Origin: Sorex araneus
Taxonomy: Eukaryota; Chordata; Mammalia; Eulipotyphla; Soricidae
Length of the DNA stretch: 64,000 bases
Assembly (NCBI RefSeq): GCF_027595985.1
Contig: NC_073306.1
Span: 78,697,977-78,761,976 of the forward strand
Direction: 5' to 3'
Part shown: piece by piece, positions 1 to 12,463 of the stretch
Position numbering within the stretch: position 1 is the first letter of the stretch
How the letters are laid out: each line of letters opens with the position of its first letter
Translations under genes and position numbers: made by a program
The notes under the pieces: model-generated
Databases searched by the model: none
Seen by the model: only the letters and a program-made list of their open reading frames with translations
Told to the model about the DNA's origin: nothing

Positions 1-395
1 ACTAAGTAATTAGTAAAGGTAAGCATCAAGCCCAGACCGTGCGGCTCTAGTGTTTGATCTCGTCACTGTTAGGTCACTCCAGGCTAATTATAGATCCAGT
101 TTCCGCAGACTTCCCCAGGCTTACCCATATGATTTGTATTTGCATGATATTCTGGAAAATCTTACTTTCCAGAGTTTTCTAGTACTTAAGATAAACTCTT
201 TTCAAGTAATACTTTGGCTCTGAGTTCACATGGAAGGGATTTTGTGTTGTGCTGTGAGATTGCTGACAATCTAAGCCTCGTTTTCTCAGAGTTGCTGCCC
301 CTGAAGGGTCATTGATAAATAACATCGTCGGCTTCCCTTCGTTTCCCAGTTTACAAATTAGAGGAATTCTTCCATGAGTCCCCAAGACAAAGTTA

Positions 396-592
396 GTCAT
401 TTCCTGCTTTGTGATCCCACAGCACTTTGTTCATGCGCCGTATTTTAAGTAAATACCACTTTGTAATTAATCTGTTTATATGTCACTTCTTTCCATCCCC
501 CCACCCTTGCCTCCAAGTGAGTTCTTTAAGAGCTGGAACTTGCTCTGACTTCGTTTTCCCTCCCACCAGCCTGGTGATGAGTGGATGAATCA
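396..592 (-). repeat. Inverted-duplication arm A (197 bp)
   Basis: The reverse complement of this segment aligns without gaps to 4883-5079 with about 16 mismatches in 197 positions (about 92% identity, counted by eye). The shared sequence includes TACGGCGCATGAACAAAGTG. It looks like an old L2-type LINE fragment read backwards, but two independent ancient copies would be far more diverged, so one arm is a copy of the other. Confidence 0.85.
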
Positions 593-595
593 TTT

Positions 596-690
596 TGCCT
601 CGAGTGGTTGAGGGACTTGCCCAGAGCTGCAGCCCCAAAACAAGAGCAGCTTTCCGAACCCCCACCTAGTGCTTATCACTCATGAGCCGC
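596..690 (-). repeat. MIR-like fragment (tentative)
   Basis: The segment reads like the antisense of a MIR core (GAGGGACTTGCCCAGAGCTGCAG, here seen as GGACTTGCCCAGAGCTGC). It is old and diverged. The identification rests on this short core only. Confidence 0.4.
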
Positions 691-1485
691 CAGTAATGAT
701 CGCATATCATGTAGCGGTCCTTTAAGGAGTTAGACCCAGTTCTACTGTCCGGCTTAAAAACGTGTGAATAATAATAAGGAGGCCTACGCCACCTCCCTAA
801 CATATAATTTCGAGTGAAATGAAGCTCTTTATAAGCGTTTCAGCACCAGTGAAGCACCTTCTCCATGGAGGCATGTTCCTTTGGTCATTACTCACAATCA
901 CCCTCCCATTTACTGCCCTTCAGATCGCTGGAACTGATGGTCTCACTGCCATTGCGGGGAGAGAGCCCAGACAGAAAGCTGACTTTCTGCTCTTTTCAAC
1001 TGCATGTGCCTGGAGGAAGCCTAAACCCAGTTCTCAGGTATCACCAACACCCCATCCACCCCTTAAGATGCCAGCTAAGTCCCCGAGGCTGTGTTTTCCT
1101 CTTCCTGGCAAGGCTTGTCCAGACATGGAGGCAAAGCTCACTTCTAGAAGCAAGGCAGTGATAGAAACATGCGGGAACTCCAGTCTGAATGTGGAGACCC
1201 ACCATTGTTAACAGCTGGACCAGTCAGCCAGGGCACGTGGAGGCTGTGCGTCCTGGCAGGCACACCAGCCTCTCCTCTGCTTTTGTCCTGATGGGGAGTT
1301 CCTTGCCAGGACTCACAGGGGAAATGAAGGATGATAAATCCAGCTGCTGCTTCCTGTTTCAATCATTCTGAGATTGTTTTTAAAGAGTAGAATGCTTTAT
1401 TTTTAAATCAGTGGAAAATACCCTCGACCTGTTTCTTGTTAGTATTTCCTTAAAAATTAGATGGACTCACTTGGATGTGGATGTG

Positions 1486-1486
<1 letters not shown>

Positions 1487-1524
<38 letters not shown>

Positions 1525-1543
1525 TGTGTCTGTGTGTCTGTGT
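1487..1543 (+). repeat. (TG)n microsatellite
   Basis: A near-perfect TG run of about 36 bp continues as imperfect TGTC/TGTG repeats. A reading frame through it is rich in Val-Cys purely because of the dinucleotide. Confidence 0.97.
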
Positions 1544-2734
1544 AATTCCCATGATGTTGCCTGTGCTGGCTAGCACTCTTGATTTTACAGCAACAGAAAG
1601 AAAACCAATTAAGGCAGATTTTACTGGGCAGGAAGCTCCATGTGAGGCTGATGACAGACTCAGATGGAGAGGAAGAAGCCATGATTTATCGTAGTGGTGT
1701 TACTATCTCTCAGACTATGCTTATGCCTGCCTGGTTTTCCTCTACTGTGATTAGATGATTAGTGAATCATTAGCCTGAGCCATGTAAGAAACATGCTACC
1801 TCATCACATGCCACCGTTTACAAAAAGTAGCCTCGGGTGTGGATTACTAGGCTGCAACTGGGTGAGTGGATTATATAACCATGACTTTCTGTAGCAGAAG
1901 GTAATAGAAATATTTTATAGGATATTTTTATTTTTTTTCCCCATGGTTTCATTTATAAGAAAGAGAAGGTATTGGAAGGGCACCGGTGGTGTGACTTTTC
2001 AGAATCATTAAAGGAAATGCATTTCACAAGTATAATTATAAAATTATAGTAAATAGAACAGTCCTCATTAAAAATCTTATCTGTGTATGTTTGACATCCT
2101 GGTTTTCCTTCCCAAGACACACACACACCACACACCACACCCCACACCCCTTTAGCTTTAATTTAAAATCTCTCAATCCTTTCTAAAATGATAGCTATAG
2201 CTCTAGGCTGTTTGCACTGGGTAATCACTAGGTTTTATACTACGAATAGGATCACAGAATGGAGTTATTTCCTCTGAGTGGAGTTTGTAGTTGCAGTTGA
2301 TAGTCAGTGAATGTAGCGATCCTCATCATCTAATTTTTAAAAAACAGGTTCGCCTGTTCACCTGTTCAAGTGCCCCGTGACAGAGCTCTCTGGTTCTAAT
2401 TTCAGTTATGCCATTGCCTTGTTGCAACAATTTCTTGGCTTAAAGCTCCTATTGACACTCTTTCTTTGTCTCTCAGCAATTTGTAAGGATGAGATTAGTG
2501 GAGGAAACTCTGTTCAAGGCTGAGGTGATAAAGACGTTGGTGATTTTATTAAATGGCAATCAGGTTGTAAATTGCAGTTTCACTCTTTAGACTTTGCTCC
2601 TTTCCTGAGGTAGCTTTGGATACCTAGGTTTTGTGTCTCTCCGCTGAAATTTTGTTGTGGTGGTTGTTGTTTGTTTGCTTTTTACAAATTGTAAATTGAG
2701 AAGAGGGAGTGATTGATTTGAGCTCATCGTTTAT

Positions 2735-2870
2735 TTAAAGCAGGTGGAATGGTGGTGGCATGGCTCCGGAAGGCCAGTGAGATCTGGATTTGAATCCTGG
2801 TCGACTGTGCTTCAGCTGCATGATCTCGGGCAGTTTACTGAAGCTGTGGAAAGCTCAGTTTTTGCTCCAC
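2735..2870 (+). repeat. MIR SINE fragment
   Basis: The order GATTTGAATCCTGG, then GACTGTGC, then CATGATCTCGGGCAGTTTAC matches the MIR core and its conserved GGGCAAGTTAC motif. This is an ancient mammalian tRNA-derived SINE, diverged as expected. Confidence 0.6.
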
Positions 2871-4189
2871 ATAGCTCAAACAGTCCAGGGAGGCTATGGC
2901 TGTTTAATGAGCCAAGGAGATGGTTTGCTCTGCAGGGGACGTTTCCTTCCTGCCCTCGCCCCTCCCCCCTCCCGTATCTGCAGTGGTCTTGGTGCTGAAC
3001 TATAGAATGCCTCGTCGTTGTCACTTGGAAGCGCCATGGTACATCTTCTCCCCGCTCCCCTGCTCGCCTCTTGGCTTCCTCTCCATTCTAAGGCCAGGGA
3101 ACTGGGATGCAAATGAGGAAGCAGCTTTAGGTCCCTTGTGCTCTTTAGGTGTCATAAATATTTCTTTTCCCGCCTTCCTTTCATCTCAGTCTAACGGAAT
3201 TTCCCCAGCTTCACGTCCCTGGGCAGGCAAGAATGCCTGGTGCTGTTTGTGTCACCTGCGCACGCGCACACACACAGCTGCACACACTTATGTTCAAGGG
3301 TCAGTGTTCCTTTCAACACTTTCCTGTGTTGTGTGCTTAGTTTGCAGGGCACCATTTTTTTTCCCTCCCTTTACACTTTCCCCAAAAGGACCCTTTAGAG
3401 TTTTATGATTAGATAAATAATATGGTGGTTAACTAGGTTAATGTTTACCAACTTACTGACGGGAATAAGTAAACAGTATAGCTAACCCACCATGTAAGAA
3501 ATTTCTATAAAATCTGGGATTTCTTCCATCTGGTACTTTTTACCGGTCCTAATACATGGCACAACCATAAGTGAAAACTCCAGGTAGAAACGCATTTAAC
3601 CCAACAAGACTAGACTAATTGCTCAAAATAAAACACATTGTATGAGAAAGGTCTCTGTCCTTTCTCACCTGCTATTCCTAACTACCTCTGTGGCCCTTTC
3701 TCATCCCGGAAACAGCCTGTTCAGTCAAACCTGCCTCCTCTCAGCCTTTTGTTCTCCCAAGTAGCCTGGATATGAGCATTCCCTTTCCCTGTTGATCCCT
3801 TGTTCACATCAGCCAGGCTCCTTCACTGGGAATGGCTTGGACCAAAGTCTCAAGTGACTCTCAGCTGCCTGGACCAACTCCTGTTCTTAACCCCTTTCTT
3901 TCCTGGATCAGTGTGTGATCAGTGATATCACTTATCACTCACTCTTTTCTTCAAGTGCAGCTCTCTGGATTCAGCAGCCCAAATTCTCTTCTCTTATTCC
4001 CACTCTCTGACTGAGCCCTTGTCTTCCACCAGATCCTGGAGTGGTGAGTGAGCCAGGAATGCCAGGACCTTTTATCCTCTGTGTGTGGTGGTCTCCTTGA
4101 CTCCTCTTCTCTGCCATATACATATTAGTCCCCAAAGTCTGATTCCATCCCAGACCGTCCCTTGAGATTCTGGGCATTTGACCACTCAC

Positions 4190-4620
4190 AAGTACTACGC
4201 AGGTCCAGAGGCTCCCAATTGAATCCCAAAATGGATTAGTGCCCTACAGAGATGTCTCTGGACCCCATCCATTTACAATTTTAGAATTCCAGAAGCACAC
4301 AGCTGCCTTTGCGGCCACGTGGCCCCTCATGATATTCAAAGTGAGCAATAGGAAATAAATTATCTAGCGTCTGCCCCTGGCAGGCAGGCTTGAATAGTGG
4401 TGGGAAAATTTGAGCAAACTATAATGCCCAAAAGTAGAGAGAGAGTATTGGGGAAATTGTCTGCCATAGAGGCAGGGTGAGGGGGACTGGGATGGGTAGG
4501 GGGATATTGGGGACATGTGCACTGGTGGAGGGATGGGTGTTCGATCACTACATGGCTGAAGCTTAAACATCAGAACTTTGTAACTGTATCTCACAGTGAT
4601 TCAATTTTTAAAAAGTACTA
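4190..4620 (+). mobile_element. 5'-truncated L1-type 3' end with short TSD
   Basis: The 3' half carries the terminal module shared by all L1-like ends in the window: CATAGAGGCAGGGTGAGGGG, then CTGGTGGAGGGATGGGTGTT, then AACTTTGTAACTGTATCTCA and an A-rich end. The sequence upstream (CCCAATTGAATCCCAAAATG onward) is shared with the element at 43910-44764. Flanking AAGTACTA at 4190-4197 and 4613-4620 is a plausible 8-bp target-site duplication. Confidence 0.8.
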
Positions 4621-4744
4621 AACAACTTCTAGATATTCAAATCTTACCATTTTTCAGTTAGTAGTTTGCTCTACTACTTGAACCATCTGCCTGGCCCCTT
4701 CAGAGGTTTCTTTTTCCTTAGCTAATAATGTAAAATAAAATTTA

Positions 4745-4882
4745 ACTCCTTTTTGTTGTTGTTTTGTTGGGAGGGCCACACCCAACAGTGCATGGAATCT
4801 ACTCCCAGTTCTGTGCTTGGGATTGCTCCTACATGCAAGGCTACATGCAAGCCTTAACCCTGCATGCTCTCTCCAGGCAGCT
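4745..4882 (-). mobile_element. Shrew-type SINE, antisense, diverged
   Basis: Reads GGCCACACCCAACAGTGC then TGTGCTTGGGATTGCTCC, then a head remnant ending CTCTCTCCAGGCAGC. This is the reverse complement of the poly(A) SINE. It directly abuts duplication arm B. Confidence 0.75.
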
Positions 4883-5079
4883 TGATTCATCCATTCATCA
4901 CCAGGCTGGTGGGAGGGAAAATGAAGTCAGACCAAGTTCCCGCTCTTGAAGAACTCACTTGGGGGCAAGGGTCAGTGGATGGAAAGAAGTGACTTATAAA
5001 CAGATTGATTACAAAGTAGTATTTACTTAAAATACGGCGCATGAACAAAGTGCTGTGGAGTCACAGAACAGGAAATGAC
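4883..5079 (+). repeat. Inverted-duplication arm B (197 bp)
   Basis: This is the sense-strand partner of 396-592, about 92% identical over 197 bp with no gaps. It sits exactly between two SINE pieces of opposite orientation: an antisense SINE ends at 4882, and a headless sense SINE starts just after 5079. That placement suggests arm B is the inserted copy, and that repeat-rich DNA was involved in placing it. Confidence 0.85.
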
Positions 5080-5260
5080 CTTTTCTAGCATGTGCAAGGC
5101 CCTGAGTTCAGTCCCTAGTGCCACATGACCCCATGAGTATCATCAGGTATGACCCTGGTGGTATCTGAGCATCTTTTGCCCAGACTTTGAGGCTCAAACA
5201 GCTGGGAGTAGCCCCAGGCCTACATACAAGTTCCACTTGGGGTGGTCGCTAGACTGCTAC
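5080..5260 (+). mobile_element. Shrew-type SINE, head missing
   Basis: Starts within the box B region (CATGTGCAAGGCCCTGAGTTCAGTCC) and continues through ACCCCATGAGTATCATCAGG. The first about 40 bp of the tRNA-like head are absent at the junction with arm B. Confidence 0.6.
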
Positions 5261-8200
5261 TACTACTAATAGACTTATCTGTGCATAAATATTCCATTTT
5301 TTGGTTGTCTCTGTAGAGGTTTGAAGTATTTGTGTTCTTTTTATACTGGGTATATTATACCTCAAGGCCTTTTTGCCTACCGTTTCTGCTCTCCCATTTT
5401 AATTTCTATTTTAGTTTATTCCTAAGCTAACTCTGATTAGCATGACTAATCATAGGCTTTGATTATTGGGTTCTTGCTGTATTAGATGTTGGTTCCTTCT
5501 TTATTATATTTTACTTAATGTTGACAAGTACAGTGCATGGTATGAGTGTATATTCTCTAAATAGATGAAAGCAGGATTATTTTTGTTTTTAAACTTGTCC
5601 CTCTCAGAAATATTTTTCCAATATAGTTTGAAATCATTATATGTTGATGTCTCTAAAGTAAAGTTTTTATACTTAAAAAAACTAAGCTTATAGATTTCTT
5701 GGTAGATTTTGTGTCCTGGCACAAAATGTGAGGGCTTATATCTTTTAATGTATTACATAAGGTCTGCCAACTTTGAAAAAAACAAAAGAATTCTGTAACA
5801 TGTCTGTGGGGGCGGGATTTGAAGGTTTTATGAAAATAAGATTCAGTTGCAGTAAAGTCATGTAAATGGTCAAGGGGGTAGAACAATGAACCTGAGATTT
5901 GCTAGAAAGCTGGTGTGATCCTTGACACTATTTTCTCTTTCACTCACCCCCTGGACTCCTTTAAGTCCCATTGTTATCTCTTTGGTCTACCAGTTCATAA
6001 GTCCTTCCGTGTTGCTCATCCTATTCCCATCCTGTTCCCTGCCCTGGGTAATGCATTAGCTAACAACCTAAGCTCAGCCCCACCCTCACTAACGTCCCTC
6101 ACCAGCATTCACTTGCTACTCCTTAAGAGACACAAGTTGAATTTCCACCTGACCCCCATCTCGAGCTGAAAACCTCTGTGGCTGCACACTGACCTTGGTT
6201 TTATGCCATCCAAAACTCTCAGGGGTCTTACAGGATCCTGTGTCATCTTATATCATGGGCACCCCTTCACCTCTGCATTCCAGATGACTAACAGTCTCTC
6301 AGGCCCTCGGATATCCTTTGGCCTTTCTGTTCCCAGCCTGCCCCCCCTCATCCTGAGCCCCTCACTGGAGCCGTGATTTCCTCAGAAAATACCTCACTTT
6401 CTTAACATAACACCTCACTTTCTTAAGATCTAGAAGACAGTCTCTCACCTGTCTTCAAACTATCATACAGCCAGGGAAAGTTCTGGGTTTCCTAGAATCT
6501 GAGATGTAAGCATTTGGGTGGGGAAGCGCTCTTTCTGTAGAAGATCACAGAGGTAGGGAAGTAAAGTAGGGACCTGGACAAGGAAGGAGTCCTCCTTCAA
6601 GAGGACACTTGGTCTTCTCTATGTAGAAAATCCATCTCTCTGTTTCTCTTCATAATTTTTCTTAGTGGACCATTTTTGTGTTGAGCTACATGGACATTTG
6701 CTTCCTATAGACTGGGCACTCTGTGAATAATGAGAGGACTGAATGGGAAATTTGCTTCTAATTTGCACTAAGCACACAGGGTGAATTTCATGGATGGAGG
6801 GATAAATGAGAAAGTGAATAATTAAATGACTGTGGAGGAGGGCTAATGCTTGTATGCCTATATAAAATTAAGATGACTTTATTGGAAACCTAAGCAACAT
6901 AAAGAACATCTAGAGTCTACAGGTCTTTGTATCATTTCTTTATGAAAGGCAAACTTCTTTTAGTACCTCATGGCAAAGAGAAATTGTGATGGGGCTTGTT
7001 ATATAAAACTCCTTATTTCACACAATGAAGAGTAAAGGCATCTCCCTTTTCAGCATTTACCACATGGGCACTTGCTTAGCAGTTCAGCACAGTATTCTGA
7101 TTTAAATGTTTATTGTGCCACACAGTTTTCACCACAGTTGGGTAAGGTTGGAAGTTATGTATCTATTGCCTGCTACCACTCTGCCCAAGTGGTGGCAGAG
7201 CTGAAAAGCCTGGAGCAGTTTCATTGTTTCGGGGCTGACTCCTCCTGGGAGTTCCTTCCTCTCTGGCTCCTTCTGTCCCCTTCAATATGCTGAGAGGGAG
7301 CCCATTGGCCTCTGCCAAGTTCCTGCTGGCTCACCGGCCATCTGCAGGATTCAGCTCTTGGTCTACCTCTCAGAGAGGGTGTACCCAAATTTACCCTTGG
7401 TTTTTGTTTTCCTGTAGAAAGCTGCTCAGTTAAAAGCCAAAGGGCATGCAGGTGGTTAGCCAGAATGAGTTTCTTTCTGAGCTGTCCCCAGTTATCCATT
7501 GGGACATTAGGAAATGTTTGTCAGAGCTGATACTTCTGACTTGGGCACCATTAATAGTAACCTTACATGTCATTCTAATTAGGAGTGACAGGCTGTGCCT
7601 CACAGGTTCAGTGCCTCGGGAGCCCTCTCAGGCCTTGCCCTTACAGGTCTTCATGATTCATTCTGTTAACAACCTTTATTAAGTACCTGTCCCATGCATG
7701 CCCTGCGGACTTGCAAATCAAAGAAACTCTCCTCTCTTCAGGGTAGGAATTTGAAACCTTGAGGTGAAGAAAGGGAAACTTCTGTGCCCCTCAAGGAAGC
7801 AGGCTGGGGAGGGGGAAGAAATCTAAGGATACTGGGGAAGGAGAGTTGGCACTAGTGATAGGATTGGTGCTGGAACTCAACTCTAATAACTTTGTTATTA
7901 TGGTGCCATGATATTTTTAAAAATTTAAGAAAGAGAAACTTATTAACAAGCTGATGATGGAAGCCATGGTTAAACAGGGTCAAAGCAGCCACTGTCTAAC
8001 CCTGCGTTTATAGACCTTATGGCCAGGTTAATCTGCCAAGAAATCTTTTAACTAAGTGGCCTGTCTGCCAAGCATATGAAGTATTATTATGAGTATATTT
8101 CTGTCTTAGATGCTTTCTTGAAGGTTAGATCAGTACCAGGCCAAAGTACTCAGATGCTTTCTAGCTATTCTAAGCCAGGCTAGGATTAAAGACGGATGAG

Positions 8201-8769
8201 CTCTCATCTGTCCCTTACTTCCCATCCCTCACATCCATCCATGCCTTATGATCAGAGGGACTTTTTGCCACAAAGACAGGATGATAATGTGGCAGAACTC
8301 CTGGGATCATGGAGATATCCAGGAATTCTATCTTAGCTCACTTTTCTGAGTCCACATTAAAGCAAGGATCAGTTTCTGGTAGACTAGAGAAGCCCTACTG
8401 AAGGTGAGTCAGCTTAGAAGGAAAATGCTTGATTTGCATCTAGGCTGTCAGTCTTAACAGATTGAAAAGAGATAGGGACTTATAAAGGCTATCAAAGCTC
8501 CCTTTAGAAGTCCCACCAGCTGCCTCATAGACTAGATAAAATTAAGTTGATAAAGGTCTGACTAAATGCTTTACCCTGAGCTTGGGAGGACCTTCATAGA
8601 GGCTTTCGTTGCACCCTTAGCTGCCCACTTCTCTCTTCTCTTTCTCTAGGTGGACTTTTCAGGAAGGGTAACTTACTTTATTAATAATAGTTTGATTGCC
8701 ATGATATTGTTATTATTCCCGTTTGGCAACCCCAGAACACAGGTTCTGCCTTTCACACAGAGAGGCTAC

Positions 8770-9045
8770 ACTGCTTCTCGGATGGATCTGGAGAGTATCA
8801 TGCTGAGTGAAGTCAGACAAAGGAGAGGGGCAGAAACGATCTCTCATGTGCAGATAGAAAGGAACATAGTAGGAAAATAACAGAGGGCCAAAGGCAACAA
8901 AACCCAAGAACTGGTCTCCAGAACTGAGTTTGGGGTGAATGAGGGGGCACCCTGATGGACAGTGTGGTGTTGGAACCTTGTATGCATGGAATCCTATCAT
9001 GAACAATATTTTAAGTCATGGTGCCTGAAACAAAACAAAACAAAA
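8770..9045 (+). mobile_element. L1 3'UTR fragment
   Basis: GAGAGTATCATGCTGAGTGA followed by AGTCAGACAAAGG is the typical start of an L1 3'UTR. It ends GTGTTGGAACCTTGTATG, ATCCTATCATGAACAA and a CAAAA-rich tail, matching the terminal module of the copies at 46.4 and 61.3 kb. Confidence 0.75.
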
Positions 9046-9361
9046 TGTTTAAAGGAAATTTGCAACCGTGTATAAACTCCTTTTTCTTAGTTCCTCATAG
9101 TTTACCTTACATCCATTAAAATCATGTTTTGAGTTATTATCCTCAGCTTTGAAGTAACTTAATCTGTAATTAGGAATATGCTAAAGAGAAGTCCAAAGTA
9201 TGTACTAAAACATAGGTACTAAAATATACTTGTTGCAAAACTTCATTTATTGTCACAAGATCAGAATTCCTATAGTCCTCTACTTTCAGCTATTATATGT
9301 AATTCTAAAATGCCTTTAGCACTTAGTACATGGGTGGATTTTACCCAATATGTATGAGTTG

Positions 9362-9535
9362 GGGGGGATGGTGTTAGTTTGGGAGGTTTTTGGAGACCAC
9401 ACCTGGCTGTGCTTGAGTCTTACTCCTGGCTCTGCACTCAGGTATCACTCCTGGTGGTATATGGGGCCAAATGGATCGAACCTGGGTCAGTCTTGAGCAA
9501 GGCAGCGCCCTACTATCATTCCTGCCCCAGTGAAA
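9362..9535 (-). mobile_element. Shrew-type SINE, antisense
   Basis: Contains GGAGACCACACCTGGCTGTG, CTCTGCACTCAGGTATCACT, ATCGAACCTGGGTCAG and a head remnant ending ATCATTCCTGCCCCAG. Moderately diverged. Confidence 0.85.
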
Positions 9536-9814
9536 ACTGGTTTAGATAGGTTTGTTAGAAGTGATTTATAAATTCTGGGAAAGATTCCCTGAAAATCCTG
9601 TGTTGTTTTCTCATCATCCAAACCAAAGCTGTCACAAAGGAGATCTATTTTTAAAAGTAAAACTTCTCAGGACCCAGGATGGCTCAGGACTAGTATTACA
9701 AGCATCAAACTTCAGCCCCGGACTGACCCACATGCCAGGTACAATTCTGGAAGCACTGCCTTTTGTGATCCTTGGCATCATGGCAAAGTGAATATAAGCT
9801 CGACAACTAAGTGT

Positions 9815-9993
9815 GCAGAGCCAGAGAGATAATAACAGTAAGTAGGGCACTTGCCTTACACATGGCCAGCCCAGGTTTGATCCCTGGTACCCCATGTGAT
9901 CCCCTGAGCCGTGACAGGAGTGACCCCTAAGCACAGAGCCAGGAATGAACTCTGAGTCAAACGAGTGTGACCCAAAATCAAAACCGAAAAAGT
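9815..9993 (+). mobile_element. Shrew-type SINE
   Basis: Head AGCCAGAGAGATAATAACAG, a box B-like CCAGGTTTGATCCCTGG, body AGCACAGAGCCAGGAATGAA and end GTGTGACCCAAAATCAAAAC are all in order. Diverged, so an older copy. Confidence 0.85.
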
Positions 9994-10460
9994 GTATGAG
10001 CACCACAATCAGGTGTGTGTGGATTCCCATCCCCACTCCATCATCACAGCAACAAAAGGAAGGTATGGGATAGAGGGAGCACCATTTTTTTCTTAAGGTA
10101 GGCTCAGAAGCAGTGCTCAAGGGCACAGGAACTACTCTCAGCAGTACTCAGCCAAGTAGACCTGATGATTTAATGCTTGGGCCTGCAGAGTGCTGGGGCA
10201 GAGGGCCCCAGGGCCATGCCACACTTCTGCCCATGCCTATAATGATATCACTTACAGTGACTCTCATTTACCCTGCTAATCAGTGTGGACAACGGGCATG
10301 ATTTGGGACATCAGACTTGTGTTCTTTCTGGGTTTCATTTGCTGCCTTCTGATACAAATAATTTTAATTGAAATGCTCTTGAAAAACTAATTGAATACAG
10401 AGGTTTATTGCCAATCATTTATTTCAGATTTACCTTATGTATGCAGTGTACAGAGCAGTT

Positions 10461-10671
10461 AAGAATTCAATAACTTGGGGCTGGAGTGATAGCACAGCGG
10501 GTAGGGCATTTGCCTTGCATGCGGCCAAACCGGGTTCGGTTCCCAGCATCCCATATGGTCCCCTGAGCATAGCCAGGAGTAATTCCTGAGTTCAGAGCCA
10601 GGAGTAACCCCTGTGCATTGCCAGGTGTGACCCAAAAAGCAAAAAAAAAAAAAAAAAAGAATTCAATAACT
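10461..10671 (+). mobile_element. Young shrew SINE with 15-bp TSD
   Basis: This is a complete copy. The head GGGGCTGGAGTGATAGCACA has box A (TAGCACAGCGG) and box B (GGTTCGGTTCC), the body ends GTGTGACCCAAAAAGC, and about 17 A residues follow. AAGAATTCAATAACT at 10461-10475 is repeated perfectly at 10657-10671. It is the best type copy of the poly(A) SINE here; the head is tRNA-derived and would act as an internal pol III promoter. Confidence 0.97.
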
Positions 10672-10702
10672 CATCCTGAACATTTCTAAAGACTGATTAA
10701 AC

Positions 10703-10855
10703 CCAACTTGTTTGGGCCATGGAGATAGTGCAGCAGGCAGGCAGGCACTTGCCTTCCTTACAGCAGACTCGAGTTCAATGCCTGGTACAACCTATGGTCC
10801 ACTGAGCAAGCCAGGAGTAAGCCCTAAGCTCTGACTGGTAACACCCACAAGTAAA
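10703..10855 (+). mobile_element. Shrew-type SINE, diverged
   Basis: Reads GGGCCATGGAGATAGTGCAG, GCACTTGCC, CGAGTTCAATGCCTGG and GAGCAAGCCAGGAGTAAGCC. An older copy without a clear tail. Confidence 0.75.
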
Positions 10856-11264
10856 AATTTAACAGTGGGCTTGTTTAGCACCTCAGTGATTCTTCTGACT
10901 TGAGATTCAGCAAACAGTAAATGTCTGTGTGCTTGCTTTAGACTCTGTTCTGAACTGGGTGTTTCCAGTACATGTCCCTATGACATCGGTATTGCTGTCA
11001 AGACTATAAATGAGGTGCAGATGTTCAGAGAGATAACTAGATGCTAACAATTTTTTCCTCCATAGTCAGTTCAATATAATCAAAATAGCATGGCAGTCAT
11101 TTAGCCTGGCATGAATATTAAGGTCCAATCATATCTGATTTCACTATCCTCTTTCCATTGAAATAGCTTACATAATTAAAGATTGAAAACTAATGTCACG
11201 TTTTAATAGCTTTATTGAGATACAACTCATCTGGCATGTAAACCACTTTCTTAAATTATATAGA

Positions 11265-11425
11265 TTAAGACCAAGGAGATGGCTCGGTGTGCTGAGCACA
11301 TGCCTCACAGAAAGCCCAAGTGACCCTCGAGCAGTGCAGGGACCAGTCCCCAGCATGACATTGGAAGTGGCCTTTAAGTACCATTGGTATGTCAGTATAT
11401 CCCCAAAACCAAAATAATAATAGAG
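11265..11425 (+). mobile_element. Shrew-type SINE, diverged
   Basis: Head GACCAAGGAGATGGCTCGGT, CACATGCCT, and GGACCAGTCCCCAGCATGAC follow the SINE order, with an AATAATAATA tail. Strongly diverged. Confidence 0.6.
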
Positions 11426-11874
11426 ACAACAAAGTACATGATTCCGTGCCTTTTAGAATATTGATGGAGTTGTCCAGGCAACATTACTTTTGATTGTTGA
11501 AGCTGACTATTGGTTATTGGCTTATTCAGTTATTACTGGCCATACTTTCAGGCTCTTATATCACAAAGGAATTCAGATTCAATTTCTATTATTTTCTGAT
11601 TTATCTTTGTCCAACCAAAGCCAGTAACTTCCCCCTTTGATTTTAGTATTAAAATCTTTCTCAACTTCCAAAGGAAATGTTGATCTACAGGAATGTTAAG
11701 CTGATTTTCATAGGTGCCAGAGAAAAAGCCTTGGAATGTGAAATCCACTTACTTGTAACATAATTCTATAAGTTCTTTGCCACAGAAATATTATAAAGAT
11801 TAGCGTAAATAATGTATGCAATTAAGATTTGCTAAGGGTGACTCCCTTGGGTTAAAAGAATTAGATCCTGGGAC

Positions 11875-12076
11875 CTGGGAGTTGGCTTAGAGCTCAGTGG
11901 TACATGTGTTGAATACACAAGGACCAGTTTCATCCGGTGCATGGCATTCCTCTTTCCCCATCAGCTCTGCTGGGTGCAACCTTTGTGGTTCCAACACCAC
12001 TGAACCTGAGTAACATCACATTGCCATGAGCAAGCATTGAACCAACCAGCTTTCTTGGCCATCTTAGCCACCAGGT
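11875..12076 (+). mobile_element. Shrew-type SINE, old (tentative)
   Basis: GACCTGGGAGTTGGCTTAGA, a GCTCAGTGGTACATG box A-like motif and CAAGGACCAGTTTCATCC resemble the SINE head. The remainder does not align well. Confidence 0.45.
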
Positions 12077-12294
12077 CCCCTAAGTACTTCTTTTTTTTTT
12101 TTTTTTTTTTGCTTTTTGGGTCACACCCAGCAATGCACAGGGGTCACTCCTGGCTCATGCACTCAGGAATCACCCCTGGCGGTGCTCAGGGGACCATATG
12201 GGATGCTGGGATTTGAACCCGGTTCGGCCACGTGCAAGGCAAATGCCCTACCCACTCTGCTATCGCTCCGGCCCCCAACCCCTAAGTACTTCTT
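12077..12294 (-). mobile_element. Young shrew SINE, antisense, 16-bp TSD
   Basis: A run of about 22 T residues is followed by GCTTTTTGGGTCACACCC and the complete body, ending CTATCGCTCCGGCCCC. CCCCTAAGTACTTCTT flanks both ends (12077-12092 and 12279-12294). It is inserted into the older SINE-like sequence to its left. Confidence 0.96.
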
Positions 12295-12463
12295 GAGAGA
12301 TCTCCCTCAAAATTCCAAATCCTGGTTTACTGAGATCAGATGCCAGGTTAAGGAATACAGAGAGCTAAGTAATATCTGCTTTCCCGTTGCCTTGACTCTT
12401 ACATGGAAAGTCACTTGAAGATCAGAACATATTTCCTATAGGAATAGGTAGTTAATATGCTTG

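Noticed and set aside
2920-3408. A 162-residue frame
   Set aside because: Low-complexity Pro/Leu/Ser composition from pyrimidine-rich DNA, no splice or start context, no domain.
9632-10126. A 164-residue minus-strand frame
   Set aside because: Passes through an antisense SINE; the SINE-derived residues recur in many other frames of the window.
10478-10660. Calling tRNA genes at SINE heads with intact box A and box B
   Set aside because: The heads are not followed by a foldable tRNA 3' half and each belongs to a dispersed SINE with target duplications.
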